From: Deltaproteobacteria bacterium
GTDB taxonomy: Bacteria > Desulfobacterota > UBA8473
Assembly: GCA_030643245.1 (NCBI GenBank)
Contig: DAOWME010000033.1
Coordinates: 1 to 17,726, forward strand
Direction of reading: 5' to 3'
DNA length: 17,726 nucleotides
Positions 5,529 through 14,826 of the stretch are shown in pieces; position 1 is the stretch's first letter, and every line of letters starts with the position of its first letter. Under the pieces are notes generated by a model, which was given only the letters and a program-made list of their open reading frames with translations, was not told the origin of the DNA and made no database searches. The position numbers were made by a program, and so were the translations under genes.

Positions 5529-5604
5529 TAGTGTGCATCCGGAAATGAGATATTTTTTGCAAGGTCAAGGAAGATGAAGATTTTAACCGCAGGAATACAT
5601 TAGG
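5529..5604 (+). repeat. Family A element, copy 4, truncated
   Basis: TAGTGTGCATCCGGAAATGAG starts the unit, followed by ATATTTTTTGCAAGGTCAAGG and AACCGCAGGAATACATTAGG. It is the best uninterrupted reference for the left half of family A and shows what the split copy at 357 looked like before insertion. It ends at ACATTAGG, exactly where the copy at 1186 ends; the following GGCGAGGTTGG is unrelated. Confidence 0.8.
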
Positions 5605-5808
5605 GGCGAGGTTGGAGTACCGTATATTGTGAGTTCTAAGGATCTGTGATTCGGAAATCGGGAGGCGTGAATAGAATAAAGAGCGATTCCCTATTTACGA
5701 TCTTTTATATTCTCGATTTTCGACCGCATGATCGACAGATGAGTGCCAACCCCAAAATCCATCCTATTTTAATTTCCGTTTCTTAGTACCTTACGAAAAG
5801 GAGTGAAT
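5605..5808 (+). other. rpoB leader region with a 13-bp stem
   Basis: TCGGAAATCGGGA (5651-5663) can pair with TCTCGATTTTCGA (5711-5723) over 13 consecutive positions. Two of the pairs are G-U, so it pairs better as RNA than as DNA. AATAG/CTATT lies inside the 47-base loop. No T run follows. It could be an RNA processing or regulatory stem, or a further degenerate element. The last 85 bases before rpoB are A+T-rich, and no clear -35/-10 pair was found. The rpoB SD AAGGAG is at 5798-5803. Confidence 0.4.
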
Positions 5809-8800
5809 ATGGGTCACTCGGTATTATTGAATAACAATAGAATACGAAAGAATTTTGCAAGGATTCGAGGTGTTGCTGAGATCCCTGACCTTATATATGT
5901 TCAAAAGAGATCCTATGATAGATTCTTACAAAGGGACATCCGGCCTGAGGACCGCGAAGATATCGGGCTTCAGGAGGTATTTAAGAGTGTGTTTCCCATA
6001 AAAGATTTCAGCGGGACTTCCTCAATGGATTTTGTGAGCTATGATTTGAGAGAACCGAAATATGGGGTGGATGAATGCCGGCAAAGGGGAATGACATATG
6101 CTATCCCCATAAAGGTCACAGTTCGGCTGGTTGTATGGGATGTCGATGATGAGACAGGGACCCGAAATATTAGGGATGTTAAAGAACAGGAGGTCTATTT
6201 TGGGGAGATCCCGCTGATGACAGAGGATGGAACCTTTATCATCAATGGGACTGAGAGGGTAGTGGTCAGTCAATTGCATCGATCTCCCGGAATATTTTTT
6301 GATCACGACAAGGGTAAAACCCATGCCAGTGGCAAGTTGCTTTATTCTGCCAGGATTATCCCTCAGTTGGGTTCATGGATAGACTTTGAATTTGACCCTA
6401 AGGATATCCTTTATGTACGGATTGATAGACGGCGAAAGATTCCGGCAACTGTTTTACTGAGGGCCCTAGGCTATTCTGATGAGGAATTATTAAGCTACTA
6501 TTATAAATCTGAACGGATCATAATTGAAGGTGAGAATATTTTAAAACGTGTGGACCGGGACTTGTTGCCAGGATACAAGGCTTCAAAGGATATCATTTAT
6601 CCTGATACAGGTGAGGTGATTGTCAAGAAAAATAGAAAGATTACCAATGTCGCGGTTCGCAAACTGGTGGATGCAGGGGTTAAATATATTCCTATTGATG
6701 TTGAAGATGTGTTGGGAGGCATTAGCCCTCATGACATAATTGACTCCAATTCAGATGAGGTTATCGTAAAATGTAACGATGAGATTACCCCTGAGAAATT
6801 TGAGGAGATAAGGGAGAGAGGAATAAAGGAATTTAATTTGCTTTATACAGGCAGGACAGGTACGGACCTGTCCCTGCGTAATACGCTGACGATTGACAAG
6901 ATGTCGAGTAGGGACGAAGCAATTATTGAAATCTACCGGAGGCTGCGCCCCAGCGATCCCCCTAACATGGAGACCGCTATCTCCTTTTTCGATAATCTCT
7001 TCTTTAATACGAAGCGTTATGATCTGTCCCAGGTGGGCAGGTTGAAATTGAATTACAAGTTGGGGGTGAATATTCCGATTGACCACAGGACTCTTAGAAG
7101 AGAAGACATTCTCGAAGCCATCAGAGTGATGGTGGAATTGAGAAATGGAAAAGGGGTCGTAGACGATATCGATAACCTGGGAAACAGAAGAGTGAAATCA
7201 GTGGGAGAACTCCTTGAAAATCAATACCGTATTGGTTTGGTGCGAATGGAAAGGGCCATCAAGGAGAGAATGAGCATACAAGAGATTGAAACGTTGATGC
7301 CCCATGATCTGATTAACGCGAAGCCCGTTTTGGCAGTGGTTAAAGAGTTCTTTGGTGGCAGTCAACTCTCTCAATTCATGGATCAGACGAATCCCCTGTC
7401 AGAGATTACTCATAAACGGCGTCTTAGTGCATTGGGACCGGGTGGCCTGACCAGAGAGCGAGCAGGGTTTGAAGTTAGGGATGTCCACCCCACCCATTAC
7501 GGGAGGATATGTCCTATTGAAACCCCGGAGGGACCTAATATTGGTCTAATCGTTTCTTTAAGCACCTTTGGCAAAGTAAATGAATATGGGTTCATAGAAA
7601 CTCTTTACAGGGAAGTGGTTGATGGGGTTGTGACGGATAATGTCAGATATCTGTCGGCAACAGATGAGGAGGATCATGTTATCGCTCAAGCAAATGCTCC
7701 AGTGAACGAGGATGGAAGGTTCACCGGAGAGTTCATTTCTGCTCGAAAAGGCGGGGAGTTTGTTATGGTTCCACCACAGGGAGTCGATTTGATGGATGTG
7801 TCTCCAAATCAACTAGTTAGTGTGGCGGCTTCATTGATCCCCTTTTTGGAGCATGATGATGCTAACCGGGCGCTTATGGGTTCCAATATGCAACGACAGG
7901 CAGTACCTCTAATGCGAACGGATGCTCCGTTGGTAGGAACGGGGATCGAGAGAGTCGTTACGAGAGATTCAGGTTTAGCTGTTAAAGCAAAAAGAAATGG
8001 TGTGGTTGATAACGTGGATTCCTCTCGTATTGTGGTCAGGGTTGAAGAAGAAAACTCCAAAGGGCTGGAGACGGGTGTTGACATTTACAATTTAGTCAAA
8101 TACCGGCGATCCAATCAAAATACATGTATTAATCAGAAACCCTTGGTAAATACCGGAGATGGGATAAGAAAAGGCGAAATTATTGCCGATGGTCCGGCAA
8201 CAGACATGGGCGAGCTTGCCTTAGGACATAATGTCCTGGTAGCTTTTATGCCATGGGGAGGATACAATTTTGAAGACTCAATCCTGATGAGCGAGAAGGT
8301 GTTGAAGGATGATAGTTTTACTTCAATTCACATAGAAGAGTTTGATGTAGCTGCCAGGGATACAAAATTGGGGAAGGAAGAGATTACAAGAGATATCCCT
8401 AATCTGGGTGATGACTCTTTGAAGGATCTCGATGAGAGTGGGATCGTACGCATGGGGGCGGAGGTTAAGTCTGGGGACATCTTGGTGGGAAAGATTACAC
8501 CAAAGGGGGAAACCCAACTTTCACCCGAAGAGAAATTACTCCGGGCGATCTTCGGTGAAAAAGCCAGAGATGTTCAAGACACTTCATTAAGGGTGCCGCC
8601 AGGGGTCAGAGGCATAGTAATTGACGCCAAGGTATTCTCAAGACGAGGGGTGGAAAAAGATGAGAGGACAAAGTCTAATGAGGATTCTGAGGTGTCGAGA
8701 CTGCTAAAAGACCAGGATGATGAGATTGGAATTATTAAGCAAACTGCTACCGATAAGATCAAGAATCTTCTGATTGAAAGAACCTCGGCTACGAAACTGA

Positions 8801-10002
8801 TAAACGAGAAAAAAGGGGTTGTCCTGTTAGAGAAAAAGCAGGTAATAAAAGAGGAAGATGTCACCAAAATTCCTCTTAACAAATGGAAGGACATCTCCGT
8901 TGTTGATGGCAAGGATGTAGAATCTGAGATTGATGGAATTTTAGAGGCACTTAATGAACAGATCGATTTGGTTAAGTTGCTCTTTGGACAGAAAGTCGGC
9001 AGAGTAACACGGGGCGATGAACTTTCACCTGGTGTAATCAAGATGGTGAAGATCAATGTGGCTGTCAAGAGAAAGCTGTCAGTTGGTGACAAGATGGCAG
9101 GCAGGCATGGGAACAAGGGGGTCCTTTCTAGAATATTGCCGGAGGAAGACTTGCCCTATTTGGAAGGTGGAACCACTGTGGACATCGTATTGAATCCATT
9201 GGGGGTTCCTTCGAGGATGAATGTGGGGCAGATACTGGAGACTCATTTGGGTTGGGCTGCCAAAGGTCTTGGTGATTGTATAAGTGATTACCTTGAAAGG
9301 AATTACAGTGTCGATGCTCTGAGATCGAAGATCAAGGAGATATATTCCTCTTCGGAGATCGATAAAATTTTAGACAAGGCTACCGATGAAGAGATAGTGA
9401 CATTGGCCAAGGAACTTAAAGGCGGTGTAAAGATGGCCTCTCCGGTTTTTGATGGCGCTACGGAGGATGACATACAAAGGGCGCTTTCATTGTCAGGTTT
9501 ACCGGTGGACGGCAAGACAATTCTCTATGACGGACGGACAGGAGAAGCTTTTGATCAGAAGGTAACCGTAGGGATAATCTATATGATGAAGCTTCATCAC
9601 TTGGTGGATGACAAGATTCATGCGCGCTCTATAGGACCCTACTCTCTGGTTACCCAGCAACCACTGGGAGGTAAAGCCCAATTCGGAGGGCAAAGATTAG
9701 GGGAAATGGAAGTATGGGCACTAGAAGCTTACGGCGCCGCATATTGTTTGCAGGAGTTTCTTACAGTAAAATCTGATGATGTCTGGGGGAGGGCTAAAAC
9801 ATATGAGACCATAGTCAAAGGGGGTGACATTCTGGAGTCAGGATTGCCGGAATCCTTCAATGTTTTGATCAACGAACTCCAGGGCCTCGCTTTAGATGTG
9901 AAATTGGTTGTACATGAGGATGGGTCTGACAACGATAAGGATGAGGAACCAGAATTGAAAAGTCATCAATCAAACGGGGAAACGCAGGAGGATAAACTAT
10001 GA
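5809..10002 (+). CDS. rpoB: DNA-directed RNA polymerase subunit beta
   Basis: The beta subunit forms one pincer of RNA polymerase and part of the active site. The 1397-residue product is complete, from GHSVLLNNNRIRKNFARIRG to a C-terminus rich in D and E. The rifampicin pocket (from residue 514) reads SQLSQFMDQTNPLSEITHKR then RLSALGPGG. Residues matching E. coli D516, H526 and S531 are D525, H535 and S540, so a rifampicin-sensitive enzyme is predicted. Catalytic-centre motifs GDKMAGRHGNKG (from 1093) and NPLGVPSRMN are present. The last 28 or so residues (EDGSDNDKDEEPELK onward) are an acidic tail. ATG at 5809 is chosen because AAGGAG at 5798-5803 lies 5 bases away; GTG at 5803 would overlap that SD. 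The stop overlaps the rpoC start by 4 bases. Confidence 0.98.
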   Translation: MGHSVLLNNNRIRKNFARIRGVAEIPDLIYVQKRSYDRFLQRDIRPEDREDIGLQEVFKSVFPIKDFSGTSSMDFVSYDLREPKYGVDECRQRGMTYAIPIKVTVRLVVWDVDDETGTRNIRDVKEQEVYFGEIPLMTEDGTFIINGTERVVVSQLHRSPGIFFDHDKGKTHASGKLLYSARIIPQLGSWIDFEFDPKDILYVRIDRRRKIPATVLLRALGYSDEELLSYYYKSERIIIEGENILKRVDRDLLPGYKASKDIIYPDTGEVIVKKNRKITNVAVRKLVDAGVKYIPIDVEDVLGGISPHDIIDSNSDEVIVKCNDEITPEKFEEIRERGIKEFNLLYTGRTGTDLSLRNTLTIDKMSSRDEAIIEIYRRLRPSDPPNMETAISFFDNLFFNTKRYDLSQVGRLKLNYKLGVNIPIDHRTLRREDILEAIRVMVELRNGKGVVDDIDNLGNRRVKSVGELLENQYRIGLVRMERAIKERMSIQEIETLMPHDLINAKPVLAVVKEFFGGSQLSQFMDQTNPLSEITHKRRLSALGPGGLTRERAGFEVRDVHPTHYGRICPIETPEGPNIGLIVSLSTFGKVNEYGFIETLYREVVDGVVTDNVRYLSATDEEDHVIAQANAPVNEDGRFTGEFISARKGGEFVMVPPQGVDLMDVSPNQLVSVAASLIPFLEHDDANRALMGSNMQRQAVPLMRTDAPLVGTGIERVVTRDSGLAVKAKRNGVVDNVDSSRIVVRVEEENSKGLETGVDIYNLVKYRRSNQNTCINQKPLVNTGDGIRKGEIIADGPATDMGELALGHNVLVAFMPWGGYNFEDSILMSEKVLKDDSFTSIHIEEFDVAARDTKLGKEEITRDIPNLGDDSLKDLDESGIVRMGAEVKSGDILVGKITPKGETQLSPEEKLLRAIFGEKARDVQDTSLRVPPGVRGIVIDAKVFSRRGVEKDERTKSNEDSEVSRLLKDQDDEIGIIKQTATDKIKNLLIERTSATKLINEKKGVVLLEKKQVIKEEDVTKIPLNKWKDISVVDGKDVESEIDGILEALNEQIDLVKLLFGQKVGRVTRGDELSPGVIKMVKINVAVKRKLSVGDKMAGRHGNKGVLSRILPEEDLPYLEGGTTVDIVLNPLGVPSRMNVGQILETHLGWAAKGLGDCISDYLERNYSVDALRSKIKEIYSSSEIDKILDKATDEEIVTLAKELKGGVKMASPVFDGATEDDIQRALSLSGLPVDGKTILYDGRTGEAFDQKVTVGIIYMMKLHHLVDDKIHARSIGPYSLVTQQPLGGKAQFGGQRLGEMEVWALEAYGAAYCLQEFLTVKSDDVWGRAKTYETIVKGGDILESGLPESFNVLINELQGLALDVKLVVHEDGSDNDKDEEPELKSHQSNGETQEDKL

Positions 10003-13000
10003 AAGACTCCTTTGGAATGCTTGAAAATCCCAAGAGCCTCTTGAACTTTAACTCTTTAAGGATTTCACTGGCCTCACCGGAGACCATTAGGGCTTGGTCC
10101 CATGGGGAAGTAAAGAAGCCGGAGACAATCAACTATAGAACGTTTAAGCCGGAAAGGGATGGATTATTCTGTGCCAAGATTTTTGGCCCGGTAAAGGACT
10201 ATGAATGTAATTGCGGAAAATATAAAAGGTTGAAACACCGAGGCGTTGTCTGTGAGAAATGCGGGGTTGAGGTTATTCAGTCGAAAGTTCGTAGGGAAAG
10301 GTCGGGTCATATAGAGTTAGCCTCACCGGTTGCCCATATCTGGTTTCTCAAGAGTCTTCCAAGCAGGATTGGTGCCTTGTTAGATATGTCTTTGAAAGAG
10401 GTGGAGAGGGTCCTCTATTTTGAATGTTATGTAGTTACAGACGTGGAGGATGCACCGCTGAAAGTTGGCGACTTCTTGACTGAAGAGGGATACCGAAGAG
10501 TGAAGGAGGAGCATGGTGGCGGTTTTTCTGCGGGTATGGGCGCTGAAGCTATCAGGGAGCTCCTAAAGAAGGCAGATATAAACAAACTATCAAAAGAGCT
10601 GCGCTTGGAAATGAAAGAGACTACCTCAGAGGCAAAGAGAAAAAAGTTCTCTAAGAGGCTGAGAGTGGTAGAATCCTTCAAGAGGTCTGGCAATAAACCG
10701 GAATGGATGATATTAGAGGTTATCCCTATATTACCGCCTGATTTGAGGCCACTAGTGCCTTTGGACGGTGGACGATTTGCAACTTCTGACCTTAATGATC
10801 TCTACCGCAGGGTTATTAACAGGAATAACAGGTTAAAAAGGCTTCTGGAAGTGGATGCCCCTGAGATCATAATCAGCAATGAAAAGAGAATGCTTCAAGA
10901 GGCCGTTGACGTTCTCTTCGACAACGGGAGAAGGGGAAGGGCCATTACAGGGAGAAATAAAAGGCCCCTGAAATCATTGAGCGATATGCTCAAGGGGAAA
11001 CAGGGAAGGTTTAGGCAGAATCTCTTGGGTAAAAGGGTTGATTACTCTGGACGCTCGGTTATTGTTATCGGTCCCCAACTGAGGTTGCACCAATGTGGAC
11101 TTCCCAAAAAGATGGCCTTGGAGCTTTTTAAGCCGTTTGTTTATCATAAATTAGACGAAAAGGGATATGTGACTACTGTCAAGAGTGCAAAGAAGATGGT
11201 GGAAAAAGAAACCCCGGAGGTGTGGGATAGTTTAGAAGAGGTAGTTAAAGAGTATCCGATTCTTCTAAACAGAGCGCCAACATTGCATCGACTGGGGATC
11301 CAAGCGTTTGAGCCGATTCTGGTTGAAGGCAAAGCGATTCAATTACACCCTTTGGTATGTGCGGCTTTTAATGCTGATTTTGATGGGGATCAGATGGCTG
11401 TTCATGTTCCTCTTTCAGTGGAGGCACAGATTGAATCAAGGGTCTTGATGATGTCTACAAACAATGTTCTGTCCCCGTCCAACGGCAAACCGATTATCGT
11501 TCCTACACAGGACATAGTCTTGGGCATCTACTATATGACCCGAGAAAAGGAGTCCGTCAAAGGTTCAAATAAAGTATTCTCTAATCCTTACGAAGTAAGA
11601 GTGGCCTATGATTGTATGGAAGCGGATCTCCATGCCGGGATTGTGGTAAGGATAGATGGAGTACTAACTAACACAACAGTAGGGAGAATTCTCCTAAAGG
11701 AAATAATCCCCGATGAGATTCCTTTCAGTGCAATTAATAAGGTAATGACAAAAAAAGAACTCAGTGCCTTAGTAGACCTTACTTATAGACTCTGTGGCGA
11801 CAAGATGACGGTTATTCTGTCGGACAAGTTGAAGAGCTTAGGTTATGAGTTTGCCACAAAGGCAGGACTCTCTATTTCAATCAGCGATATGCTCATTCCT
11901 TCCAGTAAAGAAGAATTCCTGGAAAGGTCCAACGCCGAGATCAAGGGGATCGAAACCCAGTATACCGAAGGCCTAATAACAGATGGCGAGAGGTACAATA
12001 AGGTAATCGACATCTGGGCACAGACCACTGAGAACGTTGCAGATGAGATGTTACATGAGCTTGGTACTGACATTGTGGTCGATTCTGATGGAAAAGAGAG
12101 AGAGGTGCCTAGTTTTAACCCTATATTTATGATGGCTGATTCCGGAGCCAGGGGAAGTGCGCAGCAGATCCGTCAGTTGGCAGGTATGAGAGGGTTGATG
12201 GCAAAACCATCAGGAGAAATAATTGAAACGCCGATTACAGCAAATTTCAGGGAAGGATTGACTGTTCTTCAGTATTTCATCTCCACTCACGGGGCCCGGA
12301 AGGGACTGGCGGATACCGCTTTAAAGACGGCTAACTCTGGGTATCTGACCCGCAGGTTAGTGGATGTTGCCCAGGATGCTATTATAACCGAACTTGACTG
12401 TGGGACCCTAGATGGGATATACGTCTCATCGTTAGTAGAAGGTGGCGAGATTATTGAGCGATTAGGCGACCGAATATTGGGAAGAGTTGCTTTGGATGAT
12501 ATAAAAGACCCCTTTACCGGTGAAGTGGTGGCAAAAGCTAACCAGGAGCTCGATGAAGATCTGGTTAAGAGTATCGATGAAGTGGGTATTGATAGGGTAA
12601 AGATTCGTTCTGTCTTGACCTGTCGGGCAAAGAGAGGAATCTGTGCGGAGTGTTATGGCAGGGACCTTTCGCGGGGTAGAAAGGTCAACCTCGGTGAAGC
12701 CGTTGGCGTTATAGCCGCCCAATCCATAGGGGAACCGGGGACGCAATTGACTATGAGGACCTTCCACATTGGTGGAACGGCCAGTAGACGTGTCGAGCAG
12801 AGCACTCTCGAGTCAAGAAAAGGGGGGAAGATAAAATTCGTAAACTTGAATAGCGTCAGGAATAAAGAGGGTAGATTGGTGGTCATGAATCGTAACAGTA
12901 TGATCAGCATACTCGATGGAAACGGGAGAGAAAGAGAACGATACCCACTTATTTATGGCGCCAAGCTGAAGGTTGAAGAAGAAGAGAACACAAAACCCGG

Positions 13001-14114
13001 ACAGCTTCTTGCAGAATGGGACCCGTATACGAATCCAATTATCACCGAAGTTTCGGGGAAGGTGAAATTTGGGGATATTCTGGAAGGTATGACGATGCAA
13101 GAGCAGGTAGATGAGGTTACAGGTCTTTCCAGAAAAGTAATCATAGAATCGAAGAGTCCTGATACACGTCCCAGGGTATCTATAAAGGATGAAAAGGGAC
13201 GCACAGCAAAGTTGCCCGGAACAAAAGCTTTTGCGAGATACATACTGCCGGTAAAGGCAAATATTGTGGTAAATGAGGGTGACATGATTAGTGCCGGAGA
13301 TGTCATTGTCAAAATACCCAGAGAGACGACAAAAACAAAGGATATTACGGGAGGATTGCCTAGGGTTGCCGAGCTGTTTGAAGCGAGGAAGCCGAAAGAG
13401 TGCGCGGTAGTAAGCGAGATCGACGGTATCGTTTCCTTTGGCCAAGATATTAAGGGCAAGAGAGATGTTATGATTACGCCGGAAGTTGGTGAAGCAAAGG
13501 AATACCTGATCGCTAAAGGGAAACATATAAGTGTTCATGAAGGGGATGTGGTGAGGGCAGGAGAAGCTCTCATGGATGGTCCGGCAAACCCACACGATAT
13601 CCTGCATATCATGGGAGAGAAGGAGTTGGCAAGATATCTTGTTGATGAGGTCCAAGAGGTATACCGTCTCCAAGGTGTTAAGATAAACGATAAACATATT
13701 GAAATAATTGTAAGGCAGATGCTAAAGAGAGTCAGCATAAAAGAGGTTGGTGATACAGATTTTCTAGTTGGGGAACAGGTGGAGAGGGTTATATTTGAAA
13801 AGGAGAACGAAAAGGTGAGGGCGGGAAGTGGCAATCCCGCGGTTGCCGAGCCCCTGCTTCTCGGGATCACCAAGGCTTCGTTGAGCACCGACAGTTTTAT
13901 TTCTGCGGCCTCTTTCCAGGAAACTACCAGGGTGTTGACTCAAGCCAGTATCGAAGGCAAATATGATGAATTGAAGGGACTAAAAGAGAATGTGATTATG
14001 GGCAGGCTGATCCCCGCTGGAACAGGTTTCCGGGGATACAGGGACGTGGATATAGATGTTGAAGACCTTGGGGAAGCGGTTCCCATGGTAGAAGAAGAAA
14101 AAATTGAAGGTTGA
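9999..14114 (+). CDS. rpoC: DNA-directed RNA polymerase subunit beta'
   Basis: The beta' subunit holds the catalytic magnesium of RNA polymerase. In the 1371-residue product the N-terminal zinc site is C70, C72, C85 and C88. The catalytic loop NADFDGDQM supplies D460, D462 and D464; these numbers coincide with E. coli. The second zinc site is C801, C875, C882 and C885. The trigger-loop/bridge-helix region is recognisable (GLMAKPSGEIIETPITANF, then REGLTVLQYFISTHGARKGL). The start ATGA overlaps the rpoB stop, with AGGAGG at 9986-9991 inside the rpoB end, so the two subunits are translationally coupled. This is the one long junction of the cluster with no element. No terminator is visible after it. 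Confidence 0.98.
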   Translation: MKDSFGMLENPKSLLNFNSLRISLASPETIRAWSHGEVKKPETINYRTFKPERDGLFCAKIFGPVKDYECNCGKYKRLKHRGVVCEKCGVEVIQSKVRRERSGHIELASPVAHIWFLKSLPSRIGALLDMSLKEVERVLYFECYVVTDVEDAPLKVGDFLTEEGYRRVKEEHGGGFSAGMGAEAIRELLKKADINKLSKELRLEMKETTSEAKRKKFSKRLRVVESFKRSGNKPEWMILEVIPILPPDLRPLVPLDGGRFATSDLNDLYRRVINRNNRLKRLLEVDAPEIIISNEKRMLQEAVDVLFDNGRRGRAITGRNKRPLKSLSDMLKGKQGRFRQNLLGKRVDYSGRSVIVIGPQLRLHQCGLPKKMALELFKPFVYHKLDEKGYVTTVKSAKKMVEKETPEVWDSLEEVVKEYPILLNRAPTLHRLGIQAFEPILVEGKAIQLHPLVCAAFNADFDGDQMAVHVPLSVEAQIESRVLMMSTNNVLSPSNGKPIIVPTQDIVLGIYYMTREKESVKGSNKVFSNPYEVRVAYDCMEADLHAGIVVRIDGVLTNTTVGRILLKEIIPDEIPFSAINKVMTKKELSALVDLTYRLCGDKMTVILSDKLKSLGYEFATKAGLSISISDMLIPSSKEEFLERSNAEIKGIETQYTEGLITDGERYNKVIDIWAQTTENVADEMLHELGTDIVVDSDGKEREVPSFNPIFMMADSGARGSAQQIRQLAGMRGLMAKPSGEIIETPITANFREGLTVLQYFISTHGARKGLADTALKTANSGYLTRRLVDVAQDAIITELDCGTLDGIYVSSLVEGGEIIERLGDRILGRVALDDIKDPFTGEVVAKANQELDEDLVKSIDEVGIDRVKIRSVLTCRAKRGICAECYGRDLSRGRKVNLGEAVGVIAAQSIGEPGTQLTMRTFHIGGTASRRVEQSTLESRKGGKIKFVNLNSVRNKEGRLVVMNRNSMISILDGNGRERERYPLIYGAKLKVEEEENTKPGQLLAEWDPYTNPIITEVSGKVKFGDILEGMTMQEQVDEVTGLSRKVIIESKSPDTRPRVSIKDEKGRTAKLPGTKAFARYILPVKANIVVNEGDMISAGDVIVKIPRETTKTKDITGGLPRVAELFEARKPKECAVVSEIDGIVSFGQDIKGKRDVMITPEVGEAKEYLIAKGKHISVHEGDVVRAGEALMDGPANPHDILHIMGEKELARYLVDEVQEVYRLQGVKINDKHIEIIVRQMLKRVSIKEVGDTDFLVGEQVERVIFEKENEKVRAGSGNPAVAEPLLLGITKASLSTDSFISAASFQETTRVLTQASIEGKYDELKGLKENVIMGRLIPAGTGFRGYRDVDIDVEDLGEAVPMVEEEKIEG

Positions 14115-14126
14115 TCAATAAAAAGC

Positions 14127-14155
14127 TTGACAAATAAGGTGATAGCTGCGAATAT
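14127..14155 (+). promoter_or_regulatory. Candidate promoter for rpsL-rpsG-fusA-tuf
   Basis: A perfect TTGACA (14127-14132) is followed after 17 bases by GAATAT (14150-14155). A TG sits at the extended -10 position (TGC before GAATAT). The -10 itself matches TATAAT at only 3 of 6 positions. The site lies 12 bases after the rpoC stop and about 170 bases before rpsL, a sensible place for an internal promoter separating the polymerase genes from the str cluster. Confidence 0.4.
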
Positions 14156-14182
14156 GTATGACTTTGTGAGTCGGGCACTATA

Positions 14183-14311
14183 GATGTTCAGATATTAAAT
14201 TTCACAAGACCAAAAAAAGAGGAATCTGGCAGAGGAATTTGGTGAGGTCACAAAAATGAGTCTGCCATCTAGGATTCATACCGATAACCAAGTGACATTA
14301 AATATAACATC
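14183..14311. repeat. Family D palindromic element, copy 2 (upstream of rpsL)
   Basis: GATGTT...AACATC mark the ends, with the shared TTCAGATATTAAATTTCAC at 14187-14205 and ACCGATAA at 14280-14287, as upstream of nusG. The inside forms a hairpin, GAATCTGGCAGA (about 14222-14233) against TCTGCC...GGATTC (about 14261-14276), with a five-base bulge. GGGCACTA at 14173-14180, just outside, also precedes copy 1 (1446-1453), which suggests that the repeated unit once included an A/B-type end. The rpsL SD begins about 3 bases after it. Confidence 0.65.
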
Positions 14312-14325
14312 TTAAGGGAGGTAAC

Positions 14326-14697
14326 GTGCCTACTATAAACCAGCTTGTTAGAAAAGGTCGCAAGAAGCTTAAGAAGAAAACGGACGCTCCTGCTCTGGGG
14401 GGCGCGCCGCAGAAGAGAGGCATTTGTACGAGAGTCTATACTTCAACACCCAAGAAACCGAATTCAGCATTGAGAAAAGTGGCAAGGGTTAGATTGACCA
14501 ATGGTATGGAGGTGACTTCTTACATTCCCGGAGTCGGTCACAACCTCCAGGAACATTCTGTGGTTCTACTCAGGGGTGGGAGGATTAAGGACTTACCTGG
14601 GGTAAGGTACCACATTATCAGGGGAACCCTCGATGCAGGAGGCGTTGAAGACCGGAGGAGAAGCCGTTCCAAATACGGGACCAAGAAGACGAGATGA
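14326..14697 (+). CDS. rpsL: Ribosomal protein S12 (uS12)
   Basis: S12 lies at the decoding centre of the small subunit and affects accuracy and streptomycin binding. The 123-residue product is full length: MPTINQLVRKGRKK, then PQKRGICTRVYTSTPKKPNS, then VLLRGGRIKDLPGVRYH. Lysines 43 and 88, where resistance changes usually fall, are wild type, so streptomycin sensitivity is predicted. D89 is the residue that is methylthiolated in some bacteria. The start is GTG at 14326 with GGGAGG at 14316-14321, a short 4-base spacing. It heads the usual rpsL-rpsG-fusA-tuf order. Confidence 0.97.
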   Translation: MPTINQLVRKGRKKLKKKTDAPALGGAPQKRGICTRVYTSTPKKPNSALRKVARVRLTNGMEVTSYIPGVGHNLQEHSVVLLRGGRIKDLPGVRYHIIRGTLDAGGVEDRRRSRSKYGTKKTR

Positions 14698-14716
14698 TAA
14701 AATGCCTCAAAAAAAA

Positions 14717-14826
14717 TCGACCTGTGCAGTTGGTCAGGTTTATCTACCGCTTAACGCAATCCTGTTTTAATTGTGAATCATCGGAGACACTTCAAGACAC
14801 CAGGTTTGTGTAACTAGCACAGGTCG
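14717..14826. mobile_element. Family C element, copy 4 (between rpsL and rpsG)
   Basis: This 110-bp unit starts TCGACCTGTGCAGTTGG and ends TAGCACAGGTCGA. The inner blocks GGTCAGGTTT, ACCGCTTAACGCAATCCTG and GAATCATCGGAGACAC match the copies at 385 and 3992. Runs of A ending in T lie on both sides (AAAAAT), which may be a target duplication. It fills most of the 192-base rpsL-rpsG gap, starting 20 bases after the rpsL stop and ending about 50 bases before the rpsG SD. Confidence 0.82.

Noticed and set aside
357..5604. CRISPR-like array, because short similar repeats recur
   Set aside because: The repeats are spaced kilobases apart, are palindromic units of 60-225 bp, and have no regular spacers.
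12813..13697. A 294-codon minus-strand open frame opposite rpoC
   Set aside because: It is antisense to a highly conserved part of beta', cysteine- and phenylalanine-rich, without an SD; a shadow of the real gene. The same holds for 8574-9116 opposite rpoB and 3205-3660 opposite rplA.
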